A stretch of 64,000 nucleotides of DNA from Elizabethkingia miricola (GCF_001675285.1 NZ_LSGQ01000028.1:180437-244436); one strand, 5' to 3'; counted from the first letter of the stretch, positions 42,698 through 52,897 are shown. Program-made: numbers and translations. Notes: generated from the letters alone by a model not told the origin.

Positions 42698-44155
42698 ATG
42701 ATAACAGAGAATACCAAAAACAACAAAAAGGTAATGAAGGCCTGGGCCTTCTATGATTGGGCAAATTCAGTATATTCATTAGTTATAACATCAACTATTT
42801 TTCCCATTTATTATGCTATTCTTACAACAGCATATGAGAAAAATGAATATGTTGCAGCCAGCCATAAATGGATAAAAGTTCCGGTAAGGAATACCATTAA
42901 ACTTTTCGGCAATGAATACCACCCGGATGCTGTTTACGGCTATTCTCTTACCATATCATTTCTGATCGTGGTATTGTTATCACCTATTTTATCAGCTTTA
43001 GCCGATACTATAGGGAATAAAAAATCTTTCCTGCAGTTCTTCTGTTATCTGGGAGCAACATCATGTATGGGATTGGCATTGTTTACCAGTATGCACACTG
43101 TTTTTCTTGGATTACTATTCAGTATTACAGCCAGTGTAGGTTTCTGGGGAAGCTTGGTATTTTATAATTCATTCTTACCGGATATTGCAACACCTGATCA
43201 GCAGGATGCACTTTCCGCTAAAGGATATATCTATGGTTATATAGGTTCAGTAATCCTTGTTGTAATCTGTTTATTACTAATTATGGTAGTAGCACAGACG
43301 CCGAAACAGGCGATGATACTTACACGGATCAGCTTCCTTCTAACCGGAGCATGGTGGTTTGGTTTCTCTCAATACACTTTTAAGCATCTTCCAAAATTTG
43401 GGAAACTAACAGACAAGCTGCCAAAAGATATAGTATTGCTTAATATCAAAAACTTCTTTAAGACCCATAAAGATAACGGGGGTTATGCCCATGTTGTAAA
43501 GGAAAATATTCTTTTCTATAAAGAGATTACAAAAGAAAGCTTCAGAGAATTGTTCAGAGCAGGGAATAAGCTGTTCACAACACCCAACCTGAAATACTTC
43601 CTTATAAGTTTCTTCTTTTATAGTGTAGGAATGCAGACAATCTTTTTAATGGCAACATTATTTGGTAAAAGCGAAATTAACCTTTCTCAGGAAAAATTAA
43701 TTCTTACCCTTATTGTTATACAGATTGAAGCCATTATAGGAGCTATATTCTTCTCATGGCTGTCCAGAAAAATAGGAAATAAGAATGTAATCAGTATTGC
43801 TGTTATATTATGGATGGTAGCATGTTTATCTGCTTATTATCTGAACAAAGAAAACCCAAATGTGGAATATCAGTTCTATGGCGTTGCCGGAATTGTAGGG
43901 CTTGTAATGGGAGGTCTACAGGCAATGTCCCGTTCTACATTCAGTAAGCTATTGCCACAGGATAGTATGGAGAATACAACTTACTTCAGTTTTTATGATG
44001 TACTGGAAAAAGTGGCGATCATTTTAGGTACTTTTATATTTGCTACGCTTATAGAAAAGTATAATAATATGAGATTTGCGGCTCTTTCTATGACAATCTT
44101 CTTTGGAATTGGGTTAATATTTATCCGTTTTCTGAAGCTAAAAACAAAGAAATAA
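42698..44155 (+). CDS. MFS transporter, UMF1/Atg22-like
   Basis: 485 residues with about 12 transmembrane segments. The opening KAWAFYDWANSVYSLVITSTIFPIYY and a mid-protein GYIYGYIGSVILVV stretch match the bacterial UMF1 family related to yeast Atg22, a vacuolar amino-acid exporter. The substrate is not known. It follows the thiolase gene by 24 bp and ends at a terminator, so both may be one unit. Confidence 0.85.
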   Translation: MITENTKNNKKVMKAWAFYDWANSVYSLVITSTIFPIYYAILTTAYEKNEYVAASHKWIKVPVRNTIKLFGNEYHPDAVYGYSLTISFLIVVLLSPILSALADTIGNKKSFLQFFCYLGATSCMGLALFTSMHTVFLGLLFSITASVGFWGSLVFYNSFLPDIATPDQQDALSAKGYIYGYIGSVILVVICLLLIMVVAQTPKQAMILTRISFLLTGAWWFGFSQYTFKHLPKFGKLTDKLPKDIVLLNIKNFFKTHKDNGGYAHVVKENILFYKEITKESFRELFRAGNKLFTTPNLKYFLISFFFYSVGMQTIFLMATLFGKSEINLSQEKLILTLIVIQIEAIIGAIFFSWLSRKIGNKNVISIAVILWMVACLSAYYLNKENPNVEYQFYGVAGIVGLVMGGLQAMSRSTFSKLLPQDSMENTTYFSFYDVLEKVAIILGTFIFATLIEKYNNMRFAALSMTIFFGIGLIFIRFLKLKTKK

Positions 44156-44183
44156 GAAAAATATAAAGATAAAATAATAAGAG

Positions 44184-44202
44184 AGAGCCTTTAAAAGGCT
44201 CT
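44184..44202 (+). terminator. Terminator after the UMF1 gene
   Basis: AGAGCCTTT / AAAGGCTCT inverted repeat followed by a T-run (about eight usable pairs given the tight loop). Confidence 0.75.
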
Positions 44203-44228
44203 TTTTTAATGCCTTATAAAAACAAAAA

Positions 44229-44248
44229 ACCCTGGCCGAAGCCAGGGT
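44229..44248 (-). terminator. Orphan minus-strand terminator with TTCG loop
   Basis: ACCCTGGC CGAA GCCAGGGT on the plus strand. Read on the minus strand it is an 8-bp GC-rich stem capped by TTCG (the very stable UUCG tetraloop) and followed by TTTTTTG and more T. No minus-strand gene precedes it between here and ndk, so a small RNA or antisense transcript may end here. Confidence 0.6.
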
Positions 44249-44394
44249 AAAAACTAATAACCATGAAAACTCAAATTAAACATGAGAATCGAGTACAAAT
44301 TAACAAAATTTGTGCCAATAAAAAAATAATTTTCAAAAAATTTATTATTCTTTCCCTAATAGAATTTTATTCGCCAAAAAATAAATGATTTTTG

Positions 44395-44402
44395 TATTTT
44401 TG
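44395..44402 (+). promoter_or_regulatory. ndk -7 box
   Basis: TATTTTTG matches TAnnTTTG and lies 21 bp before the ndk ATG at 44424, a normal leader length. Confidence 0.5.
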
Positions 44403-44423
44403 CCCTGTAAAATTTAATACACA

Positions 44424-44843
44424 ATGTCAGGACAAATTACCTTTACGATGATTAAGCCAGATGCAGTAGCAGACGGCCACATCGGAGCAATTTTAGGAAA
44501 AATTACAGAAGCAGGATTTAAGATCAAAGCAATGAAGTTAACTCAACTTACTATTGCTGATGCTAAAAAATTCTATGAAGTACACGCAGAAAGACCTTTT
44601 TACGGAGAATTAGTAGACTTCATGTCTTCTGGACCTATCGTTGCTGCTGTTCTTGAAAAAGAAAACGCTGTAGAAGACTTCAGAAAACTTATCGGTGCTA
44701 CAAACCCTGCTGAAGCTGCTGAAGGAACAATCAGAAAAATGTTTGCAAGATCAGTTGGTGAAAATGCAGTACACGGATCAGATTCTGATGAGAATGCTTT
44801 AATTGAAGCTTCTTTCCACTTTGCTGGAAGAGAAATTTTCTAA
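44424..44843 (+). CDS. ndk: Nucleoside-diphosphate kinase
   Basis: 139 residues. It begins [22 protein letters not shown] (phosphate-binding Lys), has [29 protein letters not shown], and the catalytic His in [13 protein letters not shown]. It balances NTP and dNTP pools by transferring the gamma phosphate. It is monocistronic with its own promoter and terminator. Confidence 0.96.
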   Translation: MSGQITFTMIKPDAVADGHIGAILGKITEAGFKIKAMKLTQLTIADAKKFYEVHAERPFYGELVDFMSSGPIVAAVLEKENAVEDFRKLIGATNPAEAAEGTIRKMFARSVGENAVHGSDSDENALIEASFHFAGREIF

Positions 44844-44869
44844 TTAATTTCTTTCAGAAAAAATAAAAT

Positions 44870-44892
44870 AACGATCTCATTATGAGGTCGTT
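44870..44892 (+). terminator. ndk terminator
   Basis: AACGATCTCAT / ATGAGGTCGTT, an 11-position stem with one G-T pair and almost no loop, followed by eight T. Confidence 0.82.
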
Positions 44893-45005
44893 TTTTTTAT
44901 TTCTTTAATTTTTTGTCGTTTATTTTAATACTCTTTCAATATTCTGCACAATAAAAAGCATTAAATAATGTTATATCTGTATAAAAAAGCATTAAAATTA
45001 GAATT

Positions 45006-45470
45006 ATGAAAAAAGTATTTTTGACCCTTTTAAGCGTTTTTACCCTAAGTACAGCATTTATTTCCTGCAATGATGGCGGAGATATTGCTATCGAAACTCA
45101 GGTGGTAAAAACAACTGATCTGCCAGCAAAGGCTCAGGCGCTTATTAATACATCTTATTCGGATGTTCAGGTTAAAGAGGTAAGAAGAGCTGATTTGGGG
45201 GATAACAAGTTTTTCTACGCCGTTGAATTAGCAGATGGCAGCAGACTGGACTTCGATACAAACGGAGACTGGGTAACAATTGATAGCAGAGTAAAAGCAG
45301 TTCCTGCAACTGCTGTACCTGCAAATATTTCTTCTTATGTAAAAACAAATTATCCTTCTAAGGACATTATGTACATTAACAAAAATGTAAAAGGTTACTT
45401 TGTTAAACTTACAACCAACATCAAGTTAAGCTTTGATGCTAACGGAAACTTTGTAAGCAACGACTGGTAG
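45006..45470 (+). CDS. PepSY-like (BLIP-fold) exported lipoprotein
   Basis: 154 residues. The lipoprotein signal ends at Cys21 (STAFISCNDGG). Two similar modules follow: LPAKAQALINTSY...FYAVELADGSRLDFDTNGDW and VPANISSYVKTNYPS...YFVKLTTNIKLSFDANGNF. This duplicated pattern is the PepSY-like family seen in Bacteroidota (beta-lactamase-inhibitor-like fold). It sits on the periplasmic or surface side. The binding partner is unknown. It ends with a strong terminator. Confidence 0.82.
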   Translation: MKKVFLTLLSVFTLSTAFISCNDGGDIAIETQVVKTTDLPAKAQALINTSYSDVQVKEVRRADLGDNKFFYAVELADGSRLDFDTNGDWVTIDSRVKAVPATAVPANISSYVKTNYPSKDIMYINKNVKGYFVKLTTNIKLSFDANGNFVSNDW

Positions 45471-45490
45471 TATTTAAAAGTATAAAAAAA

Positions 45491-45515
45491 ACCGGAAGAA
45501 ATGTTCTCTTCCGGT
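45491..45515. terminator. Bidirectional terminator between the PepSY-like gene and rpe
   Basis: A 9-bp GC-rich stem ACCGGAAGA / TCTTCCGGT with a 7-base loop, flanked by A-run and T-run, so it can serve both converging genes. Confidence 0.85.
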
Positions 45516-45551
45516 TTTTTTATGTCATAAAGACATATATACTGTCAACAA

Positions 45552-46202
45552 TTACTTCTTCAGCTCTTCAATCATAGCTGCAGGGTTCTCCGCAGAGAAT
45601 ACAGCATTTCCGGCAACCAATACATCAGCTCCGGCTTCAAAAAGCTTAGCTGCATTATCTTTGTTTACACCGCCATCAATTTCAATTAAAGCCTTAGAAT
45701 TATATTTCTCAATCAATGCTTTTGTCTGATGGATCTTTTTGTAAGTATTTTCTATAAACTTTTGCCCTCCGAAACCAGGGTTTACACTCATTAAAAGTAC
45801 TAAATCTACATCCACAATAATATCTTCCAAAACAGATACCGGAGTAGCAGGATTTAATACGACACCAGCTTTTGCTCCTAAATCTTTAATCTGGTGAATT
45901 ACTCGGTGCAGATGAGTGCATGCCTCATAATGAACAGTAACCAAATCTGCACCTTCTTTCACAAACTCTTCTACATACTTTTCAGGCTCTACGATCATTA
46001 AATGCACATCGATAAACTTTTTAGCATGCTTTTTAATAGCCTTCATTACAGGAAAACCAAAAGAAATGTTAGGTACAAAACGTCCGTCCATTACATCCAC
46101 ATGAAACCAGTCTGCCTCGCTGTTGTTAATCATTTCAATATCTCTCTGCAGATTTCCGAAGTCTGCTGAAAGTACCGACGGAGCAATTAGTTTGTTTTTC
46201 AT
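45552..46202 (-). CDS. rpe: Ribulose-phosphate 3-epimerase
   Basis: 216 residues of a TIM barrel. IAPSVLSADFGNL holds the first Ser, WFHVDVMDGRFVPNISFG the His/Asp metal ligands, VDVHLMIVEPEKY, and MSVNPGFGGQKFIENT, EIDGGVNKDNA the phosphate and acid residues. It interconverts ribulose 5-phosphate and xylulose 5-phosphate in the pentose phosphate pathway. It is transcribed alone, after rpoD. Confidence 0.95.
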   Translation of the reverse strand: MKNKLIAPSVLSADFGNLQRDIEMINNSEADWFHVDVMDGRFVPNISFGFPVMKAIKKHAKKFIDVHLMIVEPEKYVEEFVKEGADLVTVHYEACTHLHRVIHQIKDLGAKAGVVLNPATPVSVLEDIIVDVDLVLLMSVNPGFGGQKFIENTYKKIHQTKALIEKYNSKALIEIDGGVNKDNAAKLFEAGADVLVAGNAVFSAENPAAMIEELKK

Positions 46203-46241
46203 TTTTACTTATTACTTATTTATATTCTTAGATAAAAAAGA

Positions 46242-46268
46242 GGACAAAGCTTATTAAAAACTTTGTCC
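46242..46268 (-). terminator. rpoD terminator
   Basis: Stem GGACAAAG / CTTTGTCC with an AT-rich loop; the minus strand continues into a T-run. It lies 40 bp beyond the rpoD stop codon and just before rpe. Confidence 0.75.
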
Positions 46269-46307
46269 CATATTAAATTTACAATCTTGTCATTGTTTCA
46301 GCCAGAA

Positions 46308-47174
46308 TTACTTTCCTAAATAAGATTTAAGAATTTTGCTTCTGCTGTTATGCTTTAATCTCTTAATAGCTTTTTCTTTAATCTGACGCACACGTTCTCT
46401 GGTCAGATCAAATGTTTCTCCGATCTCTTCAAGAGTCATAGGGTGTTTACCGTTTAACCCGAAGTACAATCTTACTAAATCTGCTTCTCTTGGTGTTAAA
46501 GTATTCAATGCTCTTTCTATTTCAATCTGTAGAGATTCAAGCATCAAATCTTTATCCGGAGAAGGAGATTCACCTGAGCGAAGAACGTCGTAAAGGTTAG
46601 AATCTTCACCCTCAACTAATGGAGCATCCATAGAAAGGTGACGACCCGAGTTCTTCATGGATTCTTTAATATCCTCTTCACTCATATCCAGTACTTCTGC
46701 CAATTCTTCTGGTGAAGGCGGTCTTTCATTTTCCTGTTCTAAGTGAGCGTAGGCCTTATTAATTTTATTAATAGAACCAATCTTGTTTAAAGGAAGACGA
46801 ACAATTCTTGACTGTTCTGCCAATGCCTGAAGAATAGACTGACGAATCCACCATACTGCATAAGAAATAAACTTAAACCCTCTGGTCTCGTCATAACGTT
46901 TCGCAGCTTTCATTAAACCAAGATTCCCTTCGTTAATCAAATCGGGAAGAGAAAGACCCTGATTCTGGTATTGCTTAGATACAGAAACCACGAAACGAAG
47001 GTTAGCTTTAATTAGTTTTTCTAAAGCTACTCTGTCTCCTGCGCGAATTTTCTGTGCTAAATCTACCTCTTCATCAGCTGTAATCAATTCTACTTTTCCG
47101 ATTTCCTGAAGGTACTTGTCCAACGATGCAGTTTCCCTGTTGGTAACCTGCTTGGTAATTTTAAGTTGTCTCAT
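46308..47174 (-). CDS. rpoD: Primary RNA polymerase sigma factor (sigma-70, flavobacterial type)
   Basis: 288 residues from the ATG at 47172-47174 ([22 protein letters not shown]), the conserved start in this phylum; an ATG five codons upstream is unlikely. Region 1.2 ([23 protein letters not shown]), region 2 ([45 protein letters not shown] with WWIRQSI) and region 4 ([26 protein letters not shown]) are complete. It lacks the long N-terminal region of E. coli sigma-70, as usual here. It recognises the TTTG / TAnnTTTG promoters seen across the window. Confidence 0.95.
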   Translation of the reverse strand: MRQLKITKQVTNRETASLDKYLQEIGKVELITADEEVDLAQKIRAGDRVALEKLIKANLRFVVSVSKQYQNQGLSLPDLINEGNLGLMKAAKRYDETRGFKFISYAVWWIRQSILQALAEQSRIVRLPLNKIGSINKINKAYAHLEQENERPPSPEELAEVLDMSEEDIKESMKNSGRHLSMDAPLVEGEDSNLYDVLRSGESPSPDKDLMLESLQIEIERALNTLTPREADLVRLYFGLNGKHPMTLEEIGETFDLTRERVRQIKEKAIKRLKHNSRSKILKSYLGK

Positions 47175-47337
47175 AGTATAAATACTCACCCACGAATTAT
47201 GGGCTACAATTATATATACGTATGGAATAACAAAAAGGTTACAACTTTTTTATTTTATTTTCATTTTTCTTTATCTGTGTAAATTTTCTTTTGACGAAGT
47301 TTTTTTGTAGATTGGCTCTCACAAAACAAATTCCATT

Positions 47338-48267
47338 ATGAAAAAGACCATAACCATAGCTGTTTTAGCTGCATTACCTTTGTTTATGACAAGTTGTAAA
47401 AAAGACGCTACGGGCTCTAAAAACAGTACGGTTGAAGTAAAAGAGGATGATGCCAATGCTGTAATAGACTTTAACAATAAGTTTCTTAAGCAGTATAAAA
47501 GCCGTACAAGTAGCATAGAAAGTATTATAAAATACGCTAATGATGCTGTGAAAAAATCAAGTGGTGGAGATGTATTAATTATGTCTATGGTATCTCCATC
47601 ATTCGAAAGTGCAATGGATAAGATTGATGCTGTTCCTGCTGGCTTTGGTAAAGTGAAAGGTGATATCGAAAAAGATTTTAAAATTTTCAGTGAGACTAGT
47701 GCTTCTATCAAAAGTAAGTATGAAGAATTAAAGTCTTATATGTCTGCTGAAGACTATAAAGATGACAAAGGAGCTAAAGCAAAAAAAATTCAGACAGAGA
47801 TAGAAGCAGGTGCAAAAGATTTTGTTGATGCTGCTGAAAGAATTCTGGTTAAAATAAAACCAGCTGCTGATGCTGCTGAGGAAATCACATTAAAAGATCA
47901 TCCTCTAAAAAAATATATTCTGTCTTCCAAATCAATGCTTAACAGTATCGACAATTCCTATGAAGCCTTTAATAAGCAGTTTACTGATGGAAAATATAAC
48001 GAGGCTGAAAGTCAGAAAGCATATGATGAAGTAAACAAATTATGGGAAGCCAATAAGGCTCTAAAATTTGAAACCAGTGATGCACAAAGCAAATATAAAG
48101 GTACAAGCTATGATAACCTTAATAAGAATGTAGGAAATTATATGGACAATCTGAGAAAGTTAATGAGAGATGCTAAGGGTTCCGGAAAAATATCTGATAG
48201 CGATATGAGAACACTGGACAACTACTATGACTCTATTATTTCCAGTTACAATACATTTGTTAATTAA
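47338..48267 (+). CDS. DUF3829 (YiiG-like) lipoprotein
   Basis: 309 residues. The lipoprotein signal ends at Cys20 (ALPLFMTSCKKD). The mature part is helical and charged throughout, with a long conserved-looking core (NKFLKQYKSRTSSIESIIKYAND; MRTLDNYYDSIISSYNTFVN), consistent with DUF3829 proteins. Function is unknown. It diverges from rpoD and ends at a hairpin terminator. Confidence 0.75.
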   Translation: MKKTITIAVLAALPLFMTSCKKDATGSKNSTVEVKEDDANAVIDFNNKFLKQYKSRTSSIESIIKYANDAVKKSSGGDVLIMSMVSPSFESAMDKIDAVPAGFGKVKGDIEKDFKIFSETSASIKSKYEELKSYMSAEDYKDDKGAKAKKIQTEIEAGAKDFVDAAERILVKIKPAADAAEEITLKDHPLKKYILSSKSMLNSIDNSYEAFNKQFTDGKYNEAESQKAYDEVNKLWEANKALKFETSDAQSKYKGTSYDNLNKNVGNYMDNLRKLMRDAKGSGKISDSDMRTLDNYYDSIISSYNTFVN

Positions 48268-48290
48268 TAACATATCTATAATCAAAATAG

Positions 48291-48313
48291 AAATCCCGGC
48301 AAGTCCGGGATTT
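48291..48313 (+). terminator. Terminator after the DUF3829 gene
   Basis: A 9-bp perfect stem AAATCCCGG / CCGGGATTT with a 5-base loop, followed by T-rich sequence. Confidence 0.83.
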
Positions 48314-48347
48314 TTATTTAATACAAATTGTACTTAATTATCTTAAA

Positions 48348-48815
48348 TTATAGTTTTACCATTTGTCCGACTTTTTTCCAGTTTTCATCAATTTTTAAAG
48401 ATACGGCAATATTAATTCCATTTTTAGAGGTTTTAAAGGCCGTTCCTTCTCCCAATTGAGCATTAATCTGTTTAGGTGTTAAATTATAAATTGCTCCAGT
48501 AATGGGATCTATAACCAGTCCTATGATCCCACCAAATAAAATATTACCTAAATACCAAGCATTGAATTCTTTAGTAAGTTTAGTTTCATATGGTTTATAC
48601 CCCTCTAATTTTATCATTACGTTATATCCTCTTTTCCTTTCAAGTTTTGTTTCAAAAGGAGTTTTTCCCACTTCAACTTCATCAATAAATACAGTTGCTT
48701 CGCTAGGAGTACTCGTAAATTTAATTGCCTGCTTACTTCCTGAAATAATTGTAGCGCAACTAGTTGTTGTAAGAAACAAAGCCGAAAAGGCTAAAATAAA
48801 GTAATTTTTTTTCAT
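48348..48815 (-). CDS. PEGA-domain lipoprotein
   Basis: 155 residues. The lipoprotein signal ends at Cys19 (FLTTTSCATIISGS). Residues about 30-70 form a PEGA domain (FTSTPSEATVFIDEVEVGKTPFETKLERKRGYNVMIKLEGY), a small beta module found in surface and cell-wall associated proteins. A hydrophobic stretch (LGNILFGGIIGLVIDPITGAIY) follows. It is the second gene after another small lipoprotein on the minus strand (12-bp gap). Function is unknown. Confidence 0.8.
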   Translation of the reverse strand: MKKNYFILAFSALFLTTTSCATIISGSKQAIKFTSTPSEATVFIDEVEVGKTPFETKLERKRGYNVMIKLEGYKPYETKLTKEFNAWYLGNILFGGIIGLVIDPITGAIYNLTPKQINAQLGEGTAFKTSKNGINIAVSLKIDENWKKVGQMVKL

Positions 48816-48827
48816 ATAAATTATAGC

Positions 48828-49214
48828 TTAATTAATTTGCAATTGATATTGAGGTAAAGAGGTTACGTCACCCTGGTAATAATAAAATTCAATCTTCATT
48901 CTATAACAGGTACTCCATAAACCAGGTTCTCTTTTTTCTGCAACTTTTACAATATTGGCTCCGTTCTGTCTTGCAAGTTGGCGAGCTTGTATTAAATTAG
49001 AATTAAAGCTGCAATCTGTAGAAAATCCGGAATCTCCAAATTTGGCTGTCCCCATTTTTTTTGCTCCTTCAGGAACTTTATGTGTTGTATCTAAAAATGC
49101 AACTTTATCATTTATTGTTAAAGGCTTTCCAGAGTCACTGAAAGCAGAGTTTACAGTCGCTGAGCAACTCGTTAAAAAGATAATTGTACTAAAAATGAAT
49201 AATGCTTTTTTCAT
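48828..49214 (-). CDS. Small lipoprotein of unknown function
   Basis: 128 residues with a lipoprotein signal ending at Cys17 (IIFLTSCSATVN). The mature part contains two internal Cys and a segment ARQLARQNGANIVKVAEKREP that recalls the 'AxxxGANxV' pattern of several small envelope lipoproteins. I cannot assign a family. It is 12 bp upstream of the PEGA lipoprotein gene and probably cotranscribed with it. Confidence 0.7.
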   Translation of the reverse strand: MKKALFIFSTIIFLTSCSATVNSAFSDSGKPLTINDKVAFLDTTHKVPEGAKKMGTAKFGDSGFSTDCSFNSNLIQARQLARQNGANIVKVAEKREPGLWSTCYRMKIEFYYYQGDVTSLPQYQLQIN

Positions 49215-49491
49215 GTTATTTGAATAGTAAGTTATAGCATAATTTTATTTTATTTCACCGTTTAGTGAATTTTCTGGCAAAGATAAAATTTTAAATTTCA
49301 TAAAAAAATAAAAATCAAAAAATCTCACTTTATATTAAATATTATGTTAAATATTATAATATTTTACAACATTATAATCATGCAAATCAGTGATTTGAGT
49401 ACTATATTAAAAAAATAAATATTCCTTAATCTTTATCTTCATTTTGTTTTAATTAAATTCATCTCTTTCCTGAAATTTCACAAATCATCAT

Positions 49492-49499
49492 TATCTTTG
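49492..49499 (+). promoter_or_regulatory. uvrA -7 box, possibly leaderless transcript
   Basis: TATCTTTG matches TAnnTTTG exactly and ends 7 nt before the uvrA ATG at 49507. With the start site 4-7 nt after the box, the mRNA would begin at or next to the ATG. A TTTC lies 22 bp upstream as a possible -33 element. Confidence 0.6.
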
Positions 49500-49506
49500 T
49501 AACCTT

Positions 49507-52332
49507 ATGGAAAACACAGATTTCATTGAAGTGTATGGTGCCCGCGAGCACAACCTGAAAGACATTAACGTAAAAATTCCACGTAACGAATTAGTCGTTA
49601 TTACAGGGCTTTCCGGTAGCGGAAAATCATCACTGGCTTTTGATACAATATTTGCAGAAGGTCAAAGAAGATACATCGAAACTTTTTCGGCCTATGCCCG
49701 ACAGTTTTTAGGTGGATTGGAAAGACCTGATGTTGACAAAATAGAAGGTTTATCTCCGGTTATTGCCATCGAACAGAAAACAACTTCTAAAAACCCGCGT
49801 TCTACAGTAGGTACGGTTACCGAACTGTATGATTATCTCCGCTTGCTTTTTGCAAGAGTTTCGGATGCTTATTCGGCAGATTCAGGAGATAAAATGATTG
49901 GTTACTCCGAAGAACAAATTCTGGAAGCTATCCGTGAAAGCTATAACGGTCAAAAAATACTGTTACTATCTCCGGTTGTAAGATCCCGAAAAGGGCATTA
50001 CCGTGAGCTTTTTGCTCAATATTCCAAAAAAGGATATCTACAGGCCAGAGTAGATGGTGAATTAATCGATATAGAACCTGATCTAAAACTGGACAGATAT
50101 AAAACTCACGATATAGAAATTGTTGTGGACCGCCTGATTATAGGAGAGGCTGCTTCTGAAGCGAGAATTCAGAAGTCTCTGTCTACAGCATTGCATCTCG
50201 GAGAGGGGATTGTAATGATACAGAAGTTTGGAGAAGATAATTTCAGGTACTTTAGTAAAAATCTAATGGATGCGGTAACAGGAGATTCAATACCTTTACC
50301 GGAGCCCAATACTTTTTCTTTTAACTCTCCAAAGGGTAGCTGCCCAACCTGTAAGGGACTGGGTAATATCAAGAAGATTAATACAGATTTTTTTGTAGAA
50401 AATCCTAAACTTTCTATTAATCAGGGTGCTTTATTACCACTTGAAGATATTAAGAACAATAAATGGCTGCTTACTCAGATCAAATCTATTTTAGACCTTT
50501 ATGACCTGGATTTGTCCACACCTTTCAATAAAATTCCTGAGGAAGCATTAGAGCTTATCTACAATGGCTGTCATCAGGATATTGTAAAAGATCTGAAACA
50601 TGCCGGAATCAGTAAGAAGATTAAAATAAACTTCGAGGGTCTTATTCCTTTCCTGGAACAGGTTGTAGAAGATAAAGAAAACTATGAAGCTACTTTAATA
50701 GAAAGACATTTTACTACTGATGAAGTATGTCCGGATTGCCATGGAGCAAGATTACAGCCTTCCAGCTTACAGTTTAAAATCGACGGTAAAAATATTTCAG
50801 AAGTTAGTGCTCTTTCGCTTTCTGAACTTCAGGAATGGCTGGAAGCGGTTAAAGATAAATTCTCTGAAAAGAATAAAATTATTGCCCACGAAATTCTGAA
50901 AGAAATTCAGAGCCGCCTGGGCTTCCTTCTGGATGTAGGATTAGATTATTTAAGTCTTAGCCGTGCAACCCGTACACTTTCAGGGGGAGAATCTCAACGT
51001 ATCCGTTTGGCAACACAGATTGGATCTCAATTGGTAAATGTTCTTTATATTCTGGACGAACCGTCTATCGGTCTTCATCAGCGTGATAACGAAAGACTTA
51101 TCAACTCTCTTAAAAATCTTAGAGATATTGGTAACTCCGTTATTGTAGTAGAACACGATAAAGATATGATTCTGGAAGCAGATCATGTACTGGATATTGG
51201 GCCTAAAGCAGGAAAGTTCGGTGGTGAGATCCTATGGCAGGGAAAACCAGATGAATTGATAAAAGCAGATACCATAACGGCTGACTATATTACCGGTAAG
51301 AGAAAAATAGAAATTCCTGTAGAAAGAAGAAAAGGAAACGGTAAATCAATCGTCTTAAAAGGAGCAAAAGGGAACAATCTTAAAAATGTAAATCTTGAAG
51401 TACCGTTAGGACAATTGGTTGTGGTAACCGGTATCTCCGGAAGCGGGAAATCCTCTCTGATTAACGGAACATTGTATCCAATTCTTAACAGACATTTCTA
51501 CAGAAGTGTACAGGAGCCTTTACCATATAAGAGTATTGAGGGAATAGATAATATCGACAAAATTGTAGATGTAGATCAGTCTCCTATCGGAAGAACCCCA
51601 CGTTCCAACCCTGCAACTTATACAGGAGTTTTTACAGATATACGAAACTTGTTTGCAGAACTTCCTGAAGCTAAAATACGTGGTTACAAACCGGGAAGAT
51701 TCTCTTTTAATGTAAAAGGCGGAAGATGCGAAACCTGTCAGGGTGCTGGACTGAAGCTTATTGAAATGCATTTCCTTCCGGATGTTTATGTACATTGTGA
51801 AACCTGCAACGGGAAACGCTTCAACAGAGAGACACTGGAGGTTCGTTACAAAGGAAAATCTATTTCCGATGTACTGGATATGACCATTAATGAGGCTGTG
51901 GAATTCTTCCAGCCAATACCAAAGATTTTTGCAAAGGTTAAAACTTTGCAGGATGTTGGTTTAGGTTACATTACCTTAGGTCAGCAATCTACAACACTTT
52001 CGGGTGGAGAGGCTCAGCGTATAAAGCTAGCTACGGAACTGGCTAAAAAGCAAACCGGAAATACGCTTTATATATTAGACGAACCTACTACCGGGCTTCA
52101 TTTTGAGGATGTAAAGGTCTTGCTAAATGCAATAGAGCAGCTGGTGGATATGGGGAACTCTTTCATCATTATAGAGCACAATATGGATGTTATAAAAATG
52201 GCAGACCATATTATAGATATAGGACCGGAAGGGGGTAAACATGGAGGTAAGATTGTTGCAGAAGGAACTCCTGAACAGATTATTAAGAACAAAAACAGCC
52301 TTACAGCTGAATTTTTGAAAAAAGAATTGTAA
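49507..52332 (+). CDS. uvrA: Excinuclease ABC subunit A
   Basis: 941 residues with two ABC ATPase modules. Walker A sites are GLSGSGKSS near residue 31 and GISGSGKSS near 640; signatures are [14 protein letters not shown] and [14 protein letters not shown]; Walker B are [15 protein letters not shown] and [15 protein letters not shown]. Zinc-binding Cys pairs occur in [26 protein letters not shown] and CETCNGKRF. It recognises bulky DNA lesions in nucleotide excision repair. The length is normal. A GNAT gene follows 8 bp downstream. Confidence 0.96.
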   Translation: MENTDFIEVYGAREHNLKDINVKIPRNELVVITGLSGSGKSSLAFDTIFAEGQRRYIETFSAYARQFLGGLERPDVDKIEGLSPVIAIEQKTTSKNPRSTVGTVTELYDYLRLLFARVSDAYSADSGDKMIGYSEEQILEAIRESYNGQKILLLSPVVRSRKGHYRELFAQYSKKGYLQARVDGELIDIEPDLKLDRYKTHDIEIVVDRLIIGEAASEARIQKSLSTALHLGEGIVMIQKFGEDNFRYFSKNLMDAVTGDSIPLPEPNTFSFNSPKGSCPTCKGLGNIKKINTDFFVENPKLSINQGALLPLEDIKNNKWLLTQIKSILDLYDLDLSTPFNKIPEEALELIYNGCHQDIVKDLKHAGISKKIKINFEGLIPFLEQVVEDKENYEATLIERHFTTDEVCPDCHGARLQPSSLQFKIDGKNISEVSALSLSELQEWLEAVKDKFSEKNKIIAHEILKEIQSRLGFLLDVGLDYLSLSRATRTLSGGESQRIRLATQIGSQLVNVLYILDEPSIGLHQRDNERLINSLKNLRDIGNSVIVVEHDKDMILEADHVLDIGPKAGKFGGEILWQGKPDELIKADTITADYITGKRKIEIPVERRKGNGKSIVLKGAKGNNLKNVNLEVPLGQLVVVTGISGSGKSSLINGTLYPILNRHFYRSVQEPLPYKSIEGIDNIDKIVDVDQSPIGRTPRSNPATYTGVFTDIRNLFAELPEAKIRGYKPGRFSFNVKGGRCETCQGAGLKLIEMHFLPDVYVHCETCNGKRFNRETLEVRYKGKSISDVLDMTINEAVEFFQPIPKIFAKVKTLQDVGLGYITLGQQSTTLSGGEAQRIKLATELAKKQTGNTLYILDEPTTGLHFEDVKVLLNAIEQLVDMGNSFIIIEHNMDVIKMADHIIDIGPEGGKHGGKIVAEGTPEQIIKNKNSLTAEFLKKEL

Positions 52333-52340
52333 TTTGGATT

Positions 52341-52835
52341 ATGGATAATTTTGAAATCAGAAACATGCAGGAAACCGACGGTCAGTTGGTACTGGATATT
52401 TTCAAAGAGGGTATTGACGGAAATAATGCGACATTTGAAGAAAATGTTCCAACCTGGGAAGCCTGGAAAATCAATCATTATGAGAACTGCAGACTTGTAA
52501 TAACTGACGAAAACAGCACGGTTATAGGATGGGCGGCTTTGTCTCCTGTAAGTAAAAGACCTTGTTTCAGTGGTGTTGCAGAAGTAAGCATCTATCTTTC
52601 TAATGCTGTGAAAGGGCAGGGACTTGGTACACTGCTTCTTCGCAGACTGGTTAATGAAAGCGAGGAAAATGGTTTCTGGACTTTACAATCCGGTATTTTC
52701 CCCGAGAACAAAGCAAGCCTGAATACTCACCAGAAATGTGGTTTCAAAGTTGTCGGTACCCGTGAGAAAATAGGCAAGATGCCTGATGGAACCTGGAGAG
52801 ATATTATATTGGTTGAAAAAAGAAAAGAAGATTAA
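52341..52835 (+). CDS. GNAT acetyltransferase, phosphinothricin acetyltransferase-like
   Basis: 164 residues. GNAT features are FEENVPTWEAWK (the Pat-type substrate region), VAEVSIYLSNAVKGQGLGTLLLRRLV with the acetyl-CoA loop, and PENKASLNTHQKCGFKVVGT. Members acetylate amino-acid analogues such as methionine sulfone or phosphinothricin; the natural substrate here is unknown. It sits right after uvrA and before a terminator, so it may be read from the uvrA promoter. Confidence 0.87.
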   Translation: MDNFEIRNMQETDGQLVLDIFKEGIDGNNATFEENVPTWEAWKINHYENCRLVITDENSTVIGWAALSPVSKRPCFSGVAEVSIYLSNAVKGQGLGTLLLRRLVNESEENGFWTLQSGIFPENKASLNTHQKCGFKVVGTREKIGKMPDGTWRDIILVEKRKED

Positions 52836-52870
52836 TACTATTTAGCTTCTGATTCATCATAAACTATATA

Positions 52871-52897
52871 CAGGCACAGACTTTCCGTTTGTGCCTG
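52871..52897 (+). terminator. Terminator after the GNAT gene
   Basis: CAGGCACA / TGTGCCTG, an 8-bp stem with an 11-base loop followed by CTTTAT. It is only moderately T-rich. Confidence 0.6.

Noticed and set aside
44263..44388. A 41-codon ORF starting ATGAAAACTCAAATT before ndk
   Set aside because: It is extremely AT-rich, runs into the ndk promoter, has no recognisable composition and follows a terminator hairpin; chance is more likely than coding.
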